Shown piece after piece: positions 52,835 to 64,000 of a stretch of DNA of 64,000 nucleotides. Both the position numbers and the translations under genes were made by a program. Every line of letters begins with the position of its first letter. Within the stretch, counting starts at the first letter, position 1. The DNA is from Astropecten irregularis (Eukaryota; Echinodermata; Asteroidea; Paxillosida; Astropectinidae): NCBI GenBank assembly GCA_963971285.1, contig OZ020249.1, forward strand, positions 6,634,001 through 6,698,000, read 5' to 3'. The notes under the pieces are model-generated. The model did not search any database and had not been told where the DNA came from. It saw only the letters and a list, made by a program, of their open reading frames with translations.

Positions 52835-53308
52835 CATAGAGCTATATTAAAATTACTAGAGCGCTAGCTCCGTGTAAAAAGTGATGCCTGCTGGGCGCAT
52901 CCATGTTTGTGCACAAACCTATGGAAAGCCCACAATTTTGTACGTTTTGTGTACGTTCATTTGCATACCTGCGTTGTGTTCTATACAGGTGCGTTATCGA
53001 AGCCAAATACGCCCAAAATCCGACGCACCTTCGGTAAAGGCGCGTTTCATTTATCACCCTGCGCGCACACGCTCTGCACTTCAGTCACGCAATGATTGCA
53101 AGCATCATAAAGGCGCCCTACGGGTACCGTTCGCACAGACTTGCGCGTTGCATATAGAGTACACTTTTCGAAAGGCATTCCAGTCAAAGTGTTCTTGTTC
53201 CACAGACACGCACTCAAATTCAAAATGACTGCACCCAGAACGGCTTCAAATCGTCTACGCGCGGAGAACGCGGAGCTAGCGCTCTAGTAATTTTAATATA
53301 GCTCTATG
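52835..53308 (+). mobile_element. hAT-type MITE (CATAGAG family), copy 3
   Basis: 474 bp, perfect 8-bp target duplication GTTTTTCC at 52827-52834 and 53309-53316. It is inserted in the remnant of a TTAA family A terminus (52808-52834) and ends 23 nt from the MTF-1 stop codon. Confidence 0.9.
53292..53297 (-). promoter_or_regulatory. candidate poly(A) signal ATTAAA of MTF-1
   Basis: ATTAAA on the minus strand begins 35 nt after the MTF-1 stop and lies in the MITE terminus, as at 10113-10118 for the vWA gene. Inference only. Confidence 0.4.
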
Positions 53309-53331
53309 GTTTTTCCCCATTTATGTCTCAA

Positions 53332-54452
53332 TCAAAAATCAGAGAAACCACTCAAACTAAATGATGAAATAACAGACATGCCATCTTGAAATTCACTTCT
53401 AGACGGTTCAGCCTTTTTACAATTACATGGACATACACAGTTACACAGTGGACAGGGTTGTTTGTTGCCTTCCTTGGTACTGAAGGGAATGCTTGGTGAC
53501 TCCATGGGAGTTGTAGACTGAGACATGCTGCTATTCTTATCATTTAACCAACTTTCAATCATATCATCTGAACGTTGCTTTTGTTGATTCTTTAATTGGT
53601 TATCGCATGAGCATGAATGTTTGATTGAACTAGTTTCAGGGTATTTAGAGCTCCAAGATGATGGACTTTCAGGAGCTTGAATCGCGGAATTATTAGCAGA
53701 CACACACTGCTCAATAGACTGTTTGCTTAGCATAAGAGCCGACTTATCAACATCCCGGTTTGGTGAAGTAAGACAACTTTTATCCACACTACGCGTATTG
53801 ATGACAACATTATCAGCACTCTGCTCTGCCTTAAAAACATCTTGTCTACTGGTTACAGCAGATGGGAAACTGCTTCCTGGCTGACAAACAGACAATGACG
53901 TCGGTGCAATTCCAACCTTGCATTCATCCGTGATAACTTGAATCTGAGTCTGCGCATGAACACCAGAACTAGACTGCAGGACAGTGTGATCAGGTGGAGC
54001 AATAGTAAGTACAACTGGTACAGGGACAATAGTTGATCCAACAGGTGGCATAGCTGGAGTACACGGTTGAGAGATGGTAAGACCTACTGGAGGAGCAACA
54101 GGGATACATGCAGAAACGTTGACATTGCTTTCTTGTGCCACAGTACCATGTATTGTTTTCTCTACATTGGAGCCATTTGATATTAAGTCAACATGTGGTT
54201 TGACTGGTTGTGTATGATGCAAGCATGACTCAGCTGGTGGATGATTTGAGGTAGCACACAGTGGATATCCAGGGGTTCCTTGTGTAGTGTTTGATGTCTG
54301 ATGAGGTAGCTGGTGTGGTGCTATCACTACTTGAGTAGGCATAGTAGAATCTTGATTGATGGTAATGATCAGGTTTTGACCAGCTGATCCTGCGGGGATG
54401 CTATGGATGATGACAGACTGACCACCTTGTTGTGCTTTTGGTTCTGGGGCAG
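53332..54452 (-). CDS. MTF-1 terminal exon with cysteine cluster
   Basis: 373 codons from the acceptor TTTTAG|. Rich in Pro, Thr, Ser, Gln and Val (activation domain). [14 protein letters not shown], six cysteines in twelve residues, lies about 40 residues from the end. The protein ends in FSLSGFSDF and TGA at 53332-53334. Confidence 0.85.
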
Positions 54453-57400
54453 CTAAAATAGAACAACAAATAATGCACACAAATTATTGTTTCATCAGTG
54501 AAAACTAAAGTCTAAATCTCATTGAAGAAACTAATGAGTTATCATCATAGAGCTACCGTATATTAAAATTGCTAGAGTGCTAGCTCCGCATTCTCATTGC
54601 GTATACGCTTTGAAGCCATTCTGGGCGCAGTCATTTTGAATTTGAGTGCGTGTCTGTGGAACAAGAAAACTTTGATTGGAATGCCTTGCAAATAGTGTAC
54701 TCTATATGCAATGCGCAACTACACGCGAACGGTACCGGTAGTGCGTCTTGATGACACGTGCAATCATTGCGTGACTGAAGTGCAGAAAGTGTGCGCACAC
54801 AGCGCTAAATAAAACGCGCATTTACTGAAGGTGCGTCAGATTTCGGGCGTATTTGGCTTCGATAACGCACCTGTATGGAACACGAACGCAGATATGCAAA
54901 TGGACGTACAAAAGACGTCCACAATTTTGTGCTTTCCATAGGTTTGTGCACAAACATGGATGCGCCCAGCAGGCATCACTCTGTACACGGAGCTAGCGCT
55001 CTAGTAGTCTTAACATAGCTTCACATCACAAGCAATAAATGTACAGTAACGTGCCTCAACAATACGCAAGATACATGAGCTTAAAGCACATACCAGGTAG
55101 TGCCATGCCATAAATACATGCGGGTAGAAACTAATTTTTGATGAACACTTTATGACTGTGCACTAAACATGCACACAATACAATGTCTAAGCCTTACAGG
55201 TTTATAAACAATTCAGTGACTACATACAGAAGAATTCTACCAGCAGAAATCGTACAGTCCAGACATTTGTTGATGGTAGACAAGTCACAACCCAATGTTC
55301 TAATTCCCATACTACTGATTGATAATACCTAGTCAGGCAGCGCTAATGTATATGTACAAACAGCGTCTAAAGAACAGAAACTTCTACACTAACCACATCC
55401 CTTTTCACAAGAAAGATATTTGCTGCTAAGCGCATGTGCGTACGTATGGCATACCTAAACAATTGTTGCTAGCATAGACATTTGCTGCTAACCCAGTCAG
55501 TGAAGAGTAATGCAACTGTCAATTGTAAGACGCACTATATGACCCCCGGGAATGGTGCGTCATTGGTTCAATGTGTGTCGCGTTTTCATGTACCATGAGG
55601 GACCCCAGCATCCTAATCATGACGGACATTCGTCTACCATGACGGAACAATTAGTCAGTTTTGTGATGCACCATTTCTTGATTCTGACGAACCATTACTG
55701 TCCTAGTGACGGAAAAGCCATTGGAAAAGACACCCGTGCGAGCGCAACGCATTAAATAGCCAAATTTACACACAAGTCTACGGAGTTTATAATGACTGAT
55801 ATTAAAGCACGCATTCGTCAATGTTGTGACAGATCAAAGGCTTCAATGACGGTATAGAGGTTATTCACCGACGTCATAAAATCACGCGATTGGCCGTCAA
55901 GCTTTTCTATGATGTCCATGATTACTGTACGTTGCGTGTGCACTGAAGCGTATTCTTTTGCGTGTGCAATCATTGTGCTTGATGGCCAATGACGACACGT
56001 GATTAACCTCTATACCCTGCGTCAGGAATGCGTGGTAAATGACCCATCCATGACGCGCCTTTTCTCGGGGGTCTAATAATGCATCTTCCAACAGCGTTCC
56101 GCACTAATGACGTCACACCATGCATGCACGTGCACACATACCCCCACTCACCACACGTTTGCATATGGCCGGTTGCAATGTTTGTCTGAGGTTCTGTGCT
56201 ATTTTTAGCGCAAGTGCGCAGTGCTATTGACAGCTGCATAAGGATCATAAAGGCAGGCTGTATTAAATAGTGCTGTGCCGCACGGTATGACCATGAAGGA
56301 AGGAATAGAAGGAGTTCGAACAAACCAGAGATCAAACAATAGTCAATTACCCCTCGCCAAAGCATTGTCTTTTCAATTCTTCCTCCACGCTTCAAGTGTC
56401 TTTGTGCATATAGCACCTCGCTGCTTTGCGGTCGCACTTGAGCAAGGAATTGTTTGCTGGCGTACAGCACCTCAGTTTCCAACGTAGTATTTTTATAGAA
56501 AACATTCTCATATTAACCTGTATTTTGCTCGAATCGGAGACACCTAGAAATAAATTAGAGTTGTTTTTGATTGCCAACAGGTTTCTTTGTTCATTCGTGT
56601 GTGTTGTTAGATGGTCCAAACTGGTCCATTTTTTTAATTCGCCAAATAAAAATTGAGGTTTTGTACATCGTAAAAATATCGGCTAATTCGTTCTCGTATG
56701 CACTACACGCACCGTTATTGTTATGCTTGCGTGGGGACAGTAGATCACATCTGGGTCCCTGTATTCCGGTGGTTGATTTGGCCTGATTTGAAGGACTAAG
56801 GTAATGCTTCGGTGAGAGGGTCTAATTATATGATCTCTGGTTCGTTCAAACTTCTTCTATTCCTTCCTCCATGGTATGACATAGGGCTGTGAAGACAGGG
56901 CTGAGTAGATCAGTTGGTTATTGAAGGCAAATGCACATCAATCCATACTTACATGAAGTTGTTTGTTGGCTTATTATTGATTGAGAAGGTGCTACCACTT
57001 CCCCAACTTGAACAAATTCATCGTCTCCTTTGATGACATGTTGACTTGTTACATTCATGATTCCATCTGCAATAGGTACCTGGTTCATGGATAAACCATT
57101 GCAAAGATTTAGCACAACGTAACAGGACAAACTCATTACAAAAATTTCATTTAAATGTTCTGGTAAAAAATATATTGTGGGTAGCTGTGTTAGTCTATCC
57201 AAACAATGGTTACAATTTTGGTAGCACTTTAATACTAGTTAATATAAAAACTACATACAATTACACTTTTGTAGTAACAACTACTTCATCAGATGTAATA
57301 AAGTGACAATTCTGCATGTTAAGGATTCAAGCACCACCTACATACATGTCTATTTTATTCACTATTTACACACTTAGATGCATACCTCTCTTGATGAGGG

Positions 57401-60400
57401 TGTTTTCTTGGATCCACATGAGCAAGTACAGGTTGCGCTTGATGTGCTGGTCAAACTAGCTGAAGATGAAGTTATGATACCTTCACTGCTGTAATCATCC
57501 CTCTATCCAAAACAAACATGAACATGGATGACAATTCATTATATTATACAGGAAATCTATAGGTGAGGAATCATGATAAAGATGGGTTTGTCTGTAAGAC
57601 GACCTTAAGTTGTGAATATCTTAAAGCTGAGTAAGACTTGAAGCTATGCATGGTGGTATTATCTTGACGTTCTGACCAGTATGTGCTCTGTTCGTCCTCA
57701 GGAGAATGACTGGTTGCTAGACTTTGATGATCCTAGTTCTCTACTGTCATGCTCCAATGCCCACACTGAGTCACCATTCATTCAGTAGGATTCCACCCAA
57801 TCCAGCCATTTCTGCTCCAATGCATCCTTGGAGCTTATATTCAGCATCGTCAAAGTCACACAACCAGTCAATGTCCTGAGGACGAACAGAGCACACTGTT
57901 TGGAACGTCGAGATAATACCAACGGTTCCCCTCAGAACCACACACTCTCACAGAAGAGATTACATGGTGTCACCGCAAACCTACATTCTTATTTTAAAGC
58001 TGAATTTCTCTTTTGCACTACTTACGAACTATGTCAAGGGTGGTAACAAGGAACAATGTCTGTCCTCCACAGTGTAAATTGCTTCCACCAAGTTTCATAA
58101 TTTGGAAATGTTTACCCAAGTTTCTAGCCTATACAGTTATCCGAGCACACGGTTTTGAATGGCACCCTCTATTGATTAAAACAAGAAATTGCGGTGGTGT
58201 TTATTGATCTAAATGGAATACAACTCCGGCTTGGTGTGTGGTGCGCGATTCATTCCTGAAAGGAACATGGAGTTAATAGAAGAATATTTGGCATGGACAA
58301 CATCTCCCGGATTTCCCACTGGTCTTTTGCTCATGATTAGCTTTCCAGCTTCCCAGATTTCAATAAAAGATGATTGGCGGTGTACATGTACAAAGTGATA
58401 TAGTCCTAATGACACTACCGCAGTTTCTTGTTTTATTTAATCAATAGAGGGCGCAATACAAAACTGTGCGCTCATGTAATCACATGCACTGTACATAACT
58501 ACATAATGAATTGTAAGACCATACCTGCAATGTTGCTGTTGATGACTGTTTATCATGTCCTTTCTTATGGCTCTTGAGACTGTACTGTGTGTTAAATGAT
58601 CGATCACATCCATCCTCTTGGCAAAAATATGGCTTCTCTCCTGTAAAATCAATAGAAATGAACCAAAAATAACTGTAAAGTGATCGTACAGGCATTTCAA
58701 TCTAAAAAAACGATAGCTTAGATGTTTAGTGTTACATGCGCACGTTGCTGGTTTGTAAAGCAATGCAGTTGTACGTGTAAGGACTGAATGGACCAGATTA
58801 CATGTAAAAACAAACCTGGGCCAATGCATGATATCTGAATTGAAGTGGTAAACAATTTAATTTTCATATAATAATAATAATAATAATAATGGAAATTTAT
58901 ATAGCGCCGGTATCCGCTGCAAGCGGCGCTCATGGCGCTGTACTGCTGTGCAACATAGGGTATGTTCAGACAGCCTTGTATTTAAAACGAATTGAGTTAA
59001 ACCGCTCGGCAACTGCGGGGGGTAAGTCGAAAGTTAAAATTATGTTGCGTCCATACAGCGTTTTACTATTTGCAGTTAAAACAGATCGATTTTATTTTTG
59101 GTTTTAAGAGGTCATGCACTGTGCCTTGACCCCGTACTAGCTTCCAGTTATAAAATAAATCGCGCAGATTTATCTGTGTGTTGAATATATAAATAAGCGC
59201 GCCACAACATGTGTTACGTAACCAGCTGCCAGGCTTCTCTGCACTGAAACAGGATGTCGGAAAGTTATTCTGTCCCGACAGCGTTTTAGCAGTAAACTCG
59301 ATCGGTTTTAAGCGCTAAACCCTCCTCCCGAGCAGTTTTAACTTTGGTGTTTTAGCGGCGGATAAAACCGATCTGTTTTAGATAAATAACTGTTTTAGAG
59401 CATCCAGACACATATTGCTAAAACCGATCGGGTTAAAACAGTTGTTTTAGCGAATTTAACACGCTGTCGGAATGTACCCTAAAAGAAAACCAATAAATCA
59501 TAAACAATAAAGAAGCACCTGGCTGATTCCACCCCCGAGATGCAATGCCAATACATGTACATGTATATCAAACAAAATAAACAAATCAAAGTGTTGTGGT
59601 TTTTTGGCCAGCAAAGGCCAATTTCATAGAGCTGCTTAGCACAAAAATACACTAAGATATGACATATCTGTCTTAGTAAAAACAGGATTAACAACAAAAT
59701 TTACGTGTGTTGTGTGTCACTTGTGATTGTTCTTTGGCTGTTGTTCACCGACCATGAATATCAAATGGAATTTTCAATGGTGGTTTGTTTTATTGGGGAA
59801 GCTAATTTTGTGCTAAGAAATTTTTTGTGCTAAGCAGCTAAATGAAATTGGCCTCAAGTCTAGTATATAAATTGAAGCATTTTACTAGACCTGAACTTTT
59901 TCCACTAGACTTGTGGCATTCATGTACATAGGAAAACCACAATTATCAGAATTGTCAGAAATCATCAATTTAATTTTAATCATCATTTTAATTGTGCAAG
60001 GAAAACAAAATCACTAGACAGCTGGACTAGTGCAGTACCATAGAGCTATATTAAAATTACTAGAGCACTAGCTCCGTGTACAAAGTGATGCCTGCTGGGC
60101 GCATCCATGTTTGTGCACAAACCTATGGAAAACACAAAATTGTGTACGTTTTTTGTACGTTCATTTGCATATCTGCGTTGGGTTCTATACAGGTTCATTA
60201 TCGAAGCCAAATACGCCCGAAATCCGACGCAACTTCGGTAAATGCGCGTTTCATTTAGCGTTGTGCACGCACATGCTCTGCACTTTCTCTGCACTTCAGT
60301 CACGCAATGATTGCAAGCGTCATCAAGACGTGCTACCGGAACCGCTCGCACATACTTGCGCGTTGCATAAAGAGTACACTCTTCCAAAGGCATTCCAGTC

Positions 60401-62841
60401 AAAGTGTTCTTGTTTCACAGACACGCACACAAATTCAAAATGACTGCGCCCAGGACGGCTTCAAAGCATCTACGCGCAGAGAACGCGGAGCCAGCACTCT
60501 AGTAATTTTAATATATCTCTATGTGCAGTACACACTTTACTAGACCAACACTGAAACCACTAGACTCGGTCCAAGGTTTAGTGGATATTTCGAGGCCTGG
60601 AAAAACTGTATAGCCTACCTGTATGTGTTCTAACATGAGTTTTCAGGTGATGACTTGCAGCAAAAGCCTTTCCACAATTACCACACCTATGATCAACAAA
60701 ATATAAAAATACAAAAATATGCTCTCATTGTGACTGTTAATAATCAAACACATTATCAATAATCAGTCTCATGATGTCTTCATAAGGCCTTTTCCCACTT
60801 GACCTATCTTGGGGGGTGGCCCCGGGGTGACGCAGGGGTGAAAATAAGCCACAATTCCCACTTGAAATGTTCACCCCTCCCGTCACCCCCGAGCCACCCC
60901 CGAGATTGCCTTATCTCCGGGGTTAGTTCAACCCTGCTCGGGACCAGGGTTGAAATTTTCATCCCGGGGTGGCTCTGGGTTGAGTTCGCCCCGGGGATGA
61001 GTGCTCTAGTGGGAAAAGGCCTATAGTTGTACAGGTCTGCTTGACTCAGTGCAAACATCTTGTTAGGAGTCTACACACTGGTTACATACAGACCTAGACA
61101 AACGTGTAAATGTAGCAGAGGAAATTTAAACATATATCTTTGATTTGAACCATTATTGTGTGTACATAGGAAAGACTGGGCTGTTTTTGTTTTACCAGAG
61201 ATCAGAAATGTATATTTTGATGTTGTTGGAAACTTATTTTGCTTTGGCCATGAAGACTAGTTTTAAAGGTAGTATCATACTTTGGTTTTTGTCAAAGAAA
61301 TACAGATTCATGGGCAAAAATATCAAGGAAGATACAGTCACAGTTATCTGTGAAAATTTCAGTTCCATACGGTGGCCACTTTTGGAGAAAATCGTGAAAA
61401 ACGACCACGGTATTTCTTATGTCTTTTCTCTTTTATTTTTGATCTTTTAAAACTAAAAGATCAAAAAGATTTTCGGTCGTTGCTTTATGAATTTCTGGAT
61501 AAATACACCATTTCAGGCGGAAAAATTGTAACGGTAGGTTTCTACTAGCATCATCTTCATACCCTGAAAGTTATACGTAAATCTGTGAACATTTCTGTTT
61601 TGGTCTCTTACCAAAGTATGATACTACCTTTAATGAATTGTTTTATTCATGTTTGCCCTGTTTCTAGATTTGTTTTTAAGGATTCAGTGTTGTTGAGTTT
61701 AACATGCCTTTCAGTGTTTAGTTTGATGACCCTTTTGTTTAATCCTTGCTTCCTGTCCTGTCTTCATGTTATCCCTTGGTTCAGTGACTTTGTGTTATGT
61801 GCCCCTTCTTTGCCATGGTCCTTGTGTATAGTGTAATTATGTAAATTAGAATATTAGAGCCATGTGCCTGGGATTTTCATTTAGAATTGGCCAGAGAAGT
61901 TTTCCAGTCAGTTTAGCCATTCCTCTATGGTTTAGCAGAGACCAGAGTGTGCTACAGTCCTCTTGTTTTCTCTTGCTTATAAATGTATTTCTGGTTGTTT
62001 TATCTGTGTTTTGATTTTCTGTGTTGATTTTGATTTGCTGCTGTTTTGCTGAGTTTTGGTTAGTTCTATTGTTGGTTTTGCATGTCTCAAAGGTTTTTGC
62101 TTTTGGGCTGATTTTGATTTGTGTTCCTCTTTTTTTTGTTCCAAACTTTGGCTATTTTTAATAAACAGTTCGGGTCTTGTCCTTTAGATCCTTGGTTTGT
62201 TAAAGGTAGTTATCATACTTTGGTAAGAAACCAAAACAGAAATCTTTGCAGATTTACGTATAACTTTCAAGGTATGAAGATGGTGCTGGTAGAAACCTAC
62301 TGTTAACATTATTCCGCTTGAAATGGTGTATTTATCCAGAAATTAGTCAAACAATGACCGAAAATCTTTTTGATCTTTAAAAAGATAAAACATAAAAGAG
62401 GATAGACTTAAGAAATACTGTGGCTGTTTTTCATGATTTTCTCAAAAAGTGGGCAACGTATGGGACTGAAATGTTCACAGATGACTGTGACTGTATCTTC
62501 CTTGATATTTTTGCCCATGAATCTGTATTTCTTTGACTAAAAACCAAAGTATAATACCACTGTCATTTTTCCAGGTTACATAAACATACAAAGTACATGA
62601 ACAATCAAAAAGCAATAACATGCAGTGCAATGGGATATTACCGGTACAATAAGAATAATCAATCATTTTGTTTCTGTCTTGTGTTATATTTTATCTAATT
62701 TGAACTTACTTGTATGGTTTTTCCCCAGTATGGGTCCTAATGTGCTTACGGAGATCACTTAGTGTAGTAAAGAACTTTGTGCAGCCTTCTGAATCACAAT
62801 TGAATGTTGATCCCGAATGAAGTCTCTGATGGGCTTTTAAT
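53332..62841 (-). CDS. metal-regulatory transcription factor 1 (MTF-1), 3' six exons
   Basis: Exons: 62841-62710, 60686-60619, 58640-58525, 57502-57386, 57079-56953 and 54452-53332, all GT-AG and phase-consistent, about 559 residues. They encode zinc fingers 4 ([20 protein letters not shown]), 5 ([20 protein letters not shown]) and 6 ([20 protein letters not shown]). A Ser/Thr/Pro/Gln-rich activation region follows, then the cysteine cluster [17 protein letters not shown]-1 binds metal-response elements and induces metallothionein and zinc transporter genes when zinc rises; fingers and the C-terminal cysteines take part in metal sensing. Finger 5 has C-x2-C in place of the usual C-x4-C spacing of this family. 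A second small cluster, CTCSC, lies in exon 57502-57386. The N-terminus and fingers 1-3 must lie beyond 64000. Confidence 0.88.
54546..55020 (-). mobile_element. hAT-type MITE (CATAGAG family), copy 4, diverged
   Basis: Opposite orientation to copies 2, 3 and 5. The right terminus is mutated and no perfect target duplication remains. It lies in the MTF-1 intron before the last exon. Confidence 0.8.
55021..55853. other. intron sequence, nothing recognised
   Basis: Part of the 2.5-kb last intron of MTF-1. No ORF with splice support. Confidence 0.4.
55854..56015. repeat. MITE with TATAGAGGTTA ends
   Basis: tatagaggttattcac at the left and gtgattaacctctata at the right, inverted, with gccaat/attggc in the arms. 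Confidence 0.75.
56086..56227. repeat. MITE, GCRCTCCGCAC family
   Basis: cagcgttccgcactaatgac at the left and gcgcagtgctattg at the right. Perfect TGACGTCA at 56108-56115. Confidence 0.7.
56289..56876. repeat. MITE of about 590 bp, 45-bp arms
   Basis: accatgaaggaaggaatag and cgaacaaaccagagatca on the left, inverted at 56831-56876. No transposase. Confidence 0.8.
57651..57921. repeat. foldback element
   Basis: tggtattatcttgacgttc and ctctgttcgtcctcagg at the left are inverted at 57876-57921. It lies in the MTF-1 intron between 57503 and 58524. Confidence 0.75.
58165..58451. repeat. MITE with CCTCTATTGATTAAAAC ends
   Basis: About 37-bp inverted ends (cctctattgattaaaacaag and complement). The right end lies about 75 nt from the finger 6 exon donor. 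Confidence 0.8.
58525..62841 (-). CDS. MTF-1 zinc finger exons (fingers 4-6)
   Basis: Three exons, each about one finger. The first finger exon ends in the linker HTGEKPY, split by a phase 2 intron, the next ends at HTG (phase 1), and the third ends after the KGHDKQSS linker. One-finger-per-exon organisation with these linkers is why I chose these splice sites. Confidence 0.88.
58873..58945 (-). repeat. LINE/SINE 3' tail
   Basis: Minus strand: cagcgccatgagcgccg runs into ggcgctatataaatttcc and att repeats. Resembles the tail shared by the SINE family A and the LINE in this window. Confidence 0.55.
58958..59480. repeat. MITE with AGGGTATGTTCAGACAGC ends
   Basis: Inverted ends with two or three mismatches. 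The interior repeats ttttaacc-gatcggttttag motifs in both orientations. Confidence 0.7.
59616..59854. repeat. MITE, GGGGCCAATTTCATAAAAC family
   Basis: Same body as the copy at 43756 in opposite orientation (ttgttctttggctgttgttc, catgaatatcaaatggaa). Confidence 0.75.
60039..60523 (+). mobile_element. hAT-type MITE (CATAGAG family), copy 5
   Basis: 485 bp, perfect 8-bp target duplication TGCAGTAC at 60031-60038 and 60524-60531. Confidence 0.9.
60786..61021. repeat. MITE with AGGCCTTTTCCCAC ends
   Basis: Perfect 14-base inverted ends. The GC-rich interior is made of ccccggggtg/caccccgg words. Confidence 0.75.
61263..61633. repeat. MITE, TTAA family A
   Basis: Complete, TTAA at both ends. Confidence 0.75.
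61634..62202. other. intron sequence, T-rich, nothing recognised
   Basis: Part of the MTF-1 intron between finger 4 and finger 5 exons. T-rich on the plus strand with no exon-like ORF. Confidence 0.4.
62203..62560. repeat. MITE, TTAA family A (inverted)
   Basis: aaaggtagttatcatactttgg to ctgtatttctttgactaaaaacc. It ends 150 nt from the MTF-1 finger 4 exon. Confidence 0.7.
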
Positions 62842-62931
62842 CTATACACAATAAAAAAAAAGGACAAAATTCATTAAAATAATTTACTAAAGCTTCGAGT
62901 TAGGAGGGCCTGACGCATTTCGATCCGAGCA

Positions 62932-63173
62932 GGGGCCAATTTCATAAAACTATAAAGCACAAAAAATTTGCTTAGCACAAAAATGTCTCGCCCAATAAAA
63001 CAAACCACCAATGAAAATTTCCTCTGATATTCATGGTCAGTGAACAACATCCAAAGAACAATCACAAGTGATACTAAACACGTGGACATTTGGTTGTTAA
63101 CCCTGTTTTTATAAGGACAGAAATGTCATGCTTAGCAAATTTTTGTGCTTAACAGTTTTATGAAATTGGCCCC
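62932..63173. repeat. MITE, GGGGCCAATTTCATAAAAC family
   Basis: Third copy of the family, the closest match to that at 43756. Confidence 0.8.
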
Positions 63174-63185
63174 AGGATCTTTCTC

Positions 63186-63347
63186 AATAGCGCTCCGCAC
63201 TAATGACGTCAAAAAATCCCCGGCTGTCAGACAAACATTGTCTCACACGCATAGTGTACATGGACGCGCACACCCACCCACGTGCATGGTTGCAATGTTT
63301 GTCTGAGATCCGGTGCTATTTTTAGCGTTTAGTGCGGAGCGCTATTG
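63186..63347. repeat. MITE, GCRCTCCGCAC family
   Basis: aatagcgctccgcactaa and its complement at the ends. Perfect TGACGTCA at 63204-63211. Confidence 0.8.
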
Positions 63348-64000
63348 CTAAATGAAGAAGGACAAGATAGTACATGCAAGTGAATGGAAACACAAATGAA
63401 TGGATGAGAGGATCAGGGTAATAGGAGGGGGGATTGGTCAGACAAAGAGGGGTCAGGTAGTAGGCAAGATCAAAGTTGCCAGACTAACTCTAAGTTTTTT
63501 TTATATATTTCAGGTCATTTTGGCTGATGAGCAGTTTGCAGCAGCTTATTACTTGTATTGAAAATAATGTACAGTGTATCATAAAGTAATACGTCATAAC
63601 CAAAAAATATGTTGTTCAGCGTCCGTGTGGAAGTTTAAACCTTTATTTCTGTAAAAAAATTAAAGGATGCATTTTTATGAATCAAGTGTTTCATTCTGTA
63701 ATGAACTCAATAGAAGTTCCGCAAAATAATTTTATTCATCAAATAACCACAAGGGAAACTGACTGAATTTAAAGTCATTGAAAAGTCAACAAAATAATGT
63801 TATTCTCAGAGCACTCGACTCCAAGCTTGAAGTTATTCCGGCTTTATGTCAGAACAAAGCTCACCAACTCATCCCATACACTTTGTACATGTAGTTTAAT
63901 AATGTAGCTTTGCAATTTCCATTGTTTCATTATGGTGTGGGATGGTGGAATGTCCTACAAGTCGACCCAAGACAAATCGACTCCGAGACAGCTCGACTCC
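63348..64000. other. intron of MTF-1, repeat fragments
   Basis: 63505-63560 is the inverted copy of 8000-8050. 63737-63795 is the body of SINE family B (caaataaccacaagggaaac, gtcattgaaaagtcaac). The last 40 bases repeat tcgac-cc words and may begin a tandem array. No exon seen. Confidence 0.45.

Noticed and set aside
30073-53308. Metal-response-element cores (TGCRCNC) inside the hAT MITEs near MTF-1, suggesting autoregulation
   Set aside because: The seven-base core is too short and GC-rich MITE sequence gives it by chance; copies far from MTF-1 carry it too.

Overview
This is a 64 kb piece of animal nuclear DNA: AT-rich, spliced genes with GT-AG introns, and very dense mobile elements (tRNA-derived SINEs, an L2/CR1-type LINE, a Ty3/gypsy-type body, hAT-, Harbinger- and TTAA-type elements and many foldback MITEs). 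Gene content, 2A-like LINE leader sequence and repeat style suggest a marine invertebrate deuterostome such as an echinoderm or hemichordate. This is inference; no species-specific marker was seen. All exon calls are by eye from splice motifs and reading phase.

Three multi-exon genes, all on the minus strand, can be assembled with consistent phase. (1) 6173-2035: four exons, 971 residues, a short globular N-terminus followed by a long coiled coil; family not recognised. (2) 47448-10152: ten coding exons, 579 residues, a basic Arg/Gly N-terminus, a helical middle and a C-terminal von Willebrand A domain with MIDAS residues, an architecture like Ro60/TROVE proteins. A TATA box and a probable non-coding first exon lie at about 48.4 kb. 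(3) 62841 to 53332: six 3'-terminal exons of metal-regulatory transcription factor 1 (MTF-1), zinc fingers 4-6 through the C-terminal cysteine cluster; the 5' exons lie beyond the window.

Two introns of gene 2 are mobile-element depots. Its last intron (16.5 kb) holds a 15 kb LTR element (LTRs 11349-11717 and 26056-26374, GTACT target duplication, Leu-tRNA-like primer site) whose interior is almost wholly a 39-bp minisatellite. A 792-bp TIR element and an 870-bp hAT-like element landed in that array. The hAT-bearing part was then amplified as a 1.66-kb higher-order repeat, and a 3.25-kb Harbinger-like element later entered one hAT copy. The 11.3-kb intron 3 holds a composite: the 5' end of a LINE with a 2A-like motif, a Ty3/gypsy gag-pol body lacking recognisable LTRs, and the LINE 3' end, itself carrying a tRNA SINE with a perfect 13-bp target duplication.

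Smaller MITE families fill the remaining introns and spacers. One hAT MITE family (474-485 bp, CATAGAG termini, perfect 8-bp target duplications at three copies) sits 22-24 nt downstream of the stop codons of both gene 2 and MTF-1 and places an ATTAAA hexamer at nearly the same distance in each.
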